Origin: Xenorhabdus doucetiae
GTDB lineage: Bacteria > Pseudomonadota > Gammaproteobacteria > Enterobacterales > Enterobacteriaceae
Direction: 5' to 3'
DNA: 64,000 nucleotides
Assembly: GCF_000968195.1 (NCBI RefSeq)
Contig: NZ_FO704550.1
Location: forward strand, 2,914,001-2,978,000
Under the pieces are notes generated by a model. It was not told where the DNA came from. It worked only from the letters and a program-made list of their open reading frames with translations, and did not search any database. Within the stretch, counting starts at the first letter, position 1; each line of letters starts with the position of its first letter. Shown in pieces: positions 62,322-64,000 of this stretch. The position numbers and the translations under genes were made by a program.

Positions 62322-63443
62322 TCACTCATCAAGCTGATTGATACTGATTCGGTTATTGGCATCAAGGATAGCTGCCTTTGCCCGAATTTTCGCTTCAAGT
62401 TGATCAATCAAATTGTGATTGTCAAGGCGCTCTTTTTGACGAAGGCCATCTTCATAAAAGCCGCTTTTTGTTTTCGCCCCCGTTACGCCAAGCGTTGAAA
62501 CTTCGGCTTCTCCTGGGCCATTCACAACACAACCAATGATAGAAACATCCATCGGTGTGATTAAATCTTCAAGACGCTGCTCAAGCGCATTCACTGTACC
62601 GATAACGTCAAATTCCTGGCGTGAACACGTTGGGCAGGCAATAAAATTAATGCCCCTTGAACGAATACGCAATGCTTTCAGAATATCAAAACCGACTTTA
62701 ACTTCTTCCACCGGATCGGCAGCCAATGAAATACGCAGTGTATCGCCAATACCTTCTGACAATAAAATGCCAAGGCCAATTGAAGATTTCACTGCGCCGG
62801 CACGGGCACCGCCGGCTTCAGTAATCCCCAGATGTAGCGGTTGATTAATTTTTTGCGCCAGTAAGCGGTATGCTCCCACCGCCAAGAAAACGTCAGATGC
62901 CTTGACGCTCACCTTAAATTGGTCAAAGTTCAGGCGGTCAAGAATATCCACATGACGCATCGCCGATTCAACCAACGCCTCTGGTGTGGGTTCGCCATAT
63001 TTTTCCTGTAGATCTTTTTCCAGCGATCCCCCATTGACCCCAATACGAATAGGAATGTTATGGTGGCGGGCACAATCCACCACCTGACGGATACGCTCTT
63101 CATTACCGATATTGCCGGGATTGATGCGCAGACAATCAACACCATATTCGGCGACTTTTAATGCAATGCGGTAATCGAAGTGAATATCGGCAACAAGGGG
63201 AACATTGACCTGCTGTTTGATGGATTTGAATGCTTCGGCTGCATCCATTGTTGGAACAGAAACCCGAACGATATCAACACCGACACGCTCCAGTGCCCGA
63301 ATTTGATTGACTGTCGCCCCAACATCAGTTGTCCGTGTGTTAGTCATTGATTGCACTGCAATCGGAGCGCCATCCCCGACGGGTACTTTACCGACATAAA
63401 TACGCGTAGATTGACGTCTTTTTATCGGTGATTCATTATGCAT
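62322..63443 (-). CDS. ispG: 4-hydroxy-3-methylbut-2-enyl diphosphate synthase (flavodoxin)
   Basis: This 373-residue iron-sulfur enzyme of the MEP isoprenoid pathway has an N-terminal TIM barrel (VPVGDGAPIAVQSMTNT, LRINPGN) and cluster ligands in CPTCSR and GCVVNGPGE. The order rodZ-ispG-hisS is the standard enterobacterial one. Confidence 0.98.
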   Translation of the reverse strand: MHNESPIKRRQSTRIYVGKVPVGDGAPIAVQSMTNTRTTDVGATVNQIRALERVGVDIVRVSVPTMDAAEAFKSIKQQVNVPLVADIHFDYRIALKVAEYGVDCLRINPGNIGNEERIRQVVDCARHHNIPIRIGVNGGSLEKDLQEKYGEPTPEALVESAMRHVDILDRLNFDQFKVSVKASDVFLAVGAYRLLAQKINQPLHLGITEAGGARAGAVKSSIGLGILLSEGIGDTLRISLAADPVEEVKVGFDILKALRIRSRGINFIACPTCSRQEFDVIGTVNALEQRLEDLITPMDVSIIGCVVNGPGEAEVSTLGVTGAKTKSGFYEDGLRQKERLDNHNLIDQLEAKIRAKAAILDANNRISINQLDE

Positions 63444-63496
63444 TTTTACATTACTCCCCTACATCCCTGTATTTTGTTTATAAAAATTACAACCAT

Positions 63497-63528
63497 GCTG
63501 TGGTGAATAATTGCTGTGGTGAATAATT
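63497..63528. repeat. 16-bp direct repeat between rodZ and ispG
   Basis: gctgtggtgaataatt occurs twice in tandem (63497-63512, 63513-63528) in the 106-base spacer. It may be a simple duplication. Confidence 0.7.
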
Positions 63529-63549
63529 CCGCCAAAACAGTTAAAACGT

Positions 63550-64000
63550 TTATTTCAGTGTCAGTTTAGCGTTGATGCCTTTCTTGATAAAGACACTCAG
63601 ATCCACAGGTTTGCCCTGAAACTGCACTTTGACTCTGGCAGGTGCACCAATATTCACTGAGTAAGGCAAGTTACCGACAAGCTTTAGGTTATCCCCTTTC
63701 TTTTTTATACCGCTGAACAGCAGCTTACCTTTGGCATCTTTAACTTCCAACCAGCATTCACCGCTGAAATCTACCACTAATTCATTGTTACCCATAGCGC
63801 TGATACTATTCACATCCGTCGATGACGGACTCACAACCGCTTGATTCGTCTCTGCACTAGCAGCCGCTGCATTTTCTGTTGTTGCAGGCACGTTGGAGGA
63901 TTCTGGCGTATTGCTGTTGACTCCGGTGCCATTTACTGCGGGTGATGTTTGCTCTTGGGAAACACCGTCTTGGGCAGCCGCTGTGGATTGATTTTCTTTA
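63550..64000 (-). CDS. rodZ: Cytoskeletal protein RodZ, C-terminal part
   Basis: The frame is open to the window edge; the N-terminal helix-turn-helix and membrane helix lie outside. Visible are a Ser/Thr/Asn/Ala/Gln-rich periplasmic linker (about the first 60 residues) and the RodZ C-terminal beta domain, DFSGECWLEVKDAKGKLLFSG to the end. RodZ links MreB to cell wall synthesis and cell shape. Confidence 0.93.
   Translation of the reverse strand, partial: KENQSTAAAQDGVSQEQTSPAVNGTGVNSNTPESSNVPATTENAAAASAETNQAVVSPSSTDVNSISAMGNNELVVDFSGECWLEVKDAKGKLLFSGIKKKGDNLKLVGNLPYSVNIGAPARVKVQFQGKPVDLSVFIKKGINAKLTLK

Noticed and set aside
1..64000. CRISPR arrays, rRNA or tRNA genes
   Set aside because: No regularly spaced identical repeats with unique spacers, and no rRNA or tRNA sequence was recognised by eye.

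Overview
The window looks like a chromosome segment of an entomopathogenic enterobacterium of the Xenorhabdus/Photorhabdus type. The evidence is the E. coli-like backbone order (cysM, cysA-W-T, yfeY, ypeA, hemF and rodZ-ispG-hisS-yfgM-bamB-der), the AT-rich spacers, a large NRPS/PKS cluster, and protealysin-type M4 proteases. The genus call is inference; no rRNA or tRNA gene was found.

Region 1 (1-20238, all minus strand) is an assembly line that runs off the left edge. In transcription order it holds an ACP, an acyl-CoA dehydrogenase, a stand-alone serine-type A domain, a C-A-T-E NRPS whose A-domain code reads as Asn, a discrete acyltransferase, a C-A-T NRPS with an unrecognised code, a KS-AT-KR-DH-ER-ACP PKS, and a ClbP/XcnG-like serine peptidase. 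This is the layout of N-acyl-D-Asn prodrug pathways (colibactin, zwittermicin, xenocoumacin). The ACP/dehydrogenase/A-Ser/acyltransferase set suggests an aminomalonyl-type extender unit.

Region 2 (20741-34832) holds cysM and cysTWA. They are separated by about 9 kb that carries a binding-protein ABC importer, a divergent glycerophosphodiester phosphodiesterase, an exported GDPD-like protein and two tandemly duplicated lipoproteins. cysP is absent from its usual place. yfeY and a small unknown gene follow.

Region 3 (about 35485-52030) is a 16.5-kb integrated island between ypeA and hemF. It is bounded by a near-identical 23-bp repeat made of the first codons of hemF. It has a P4-type integrase, an AlpA regulator, an Arc-like repressor, a P4-alpha-like primase/helicase with an iteron array, a cargo pair, a complete HK97-type head and packaging module (capsid gene frameshifted), and a reverse transcriptase plus a Ner-like regulator. 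It has no tail or lysis genes. This matches a capsid-forming phage-inducible chromosomal island (cf-PICI) with probable anti-phage cargo.

Region 4 (52008-57540) holds hemF and then three relatives of a protealysin-like M4 metalloprotease: one intact, one split by an IS630-family element, and one reduced to a stand-alone propeptide.

Region 5 (57558-64000) is the conserved der-bamB-yfgM-hisS-ispG-rodZ block, minus strand, with rodZ cut by the window edge.
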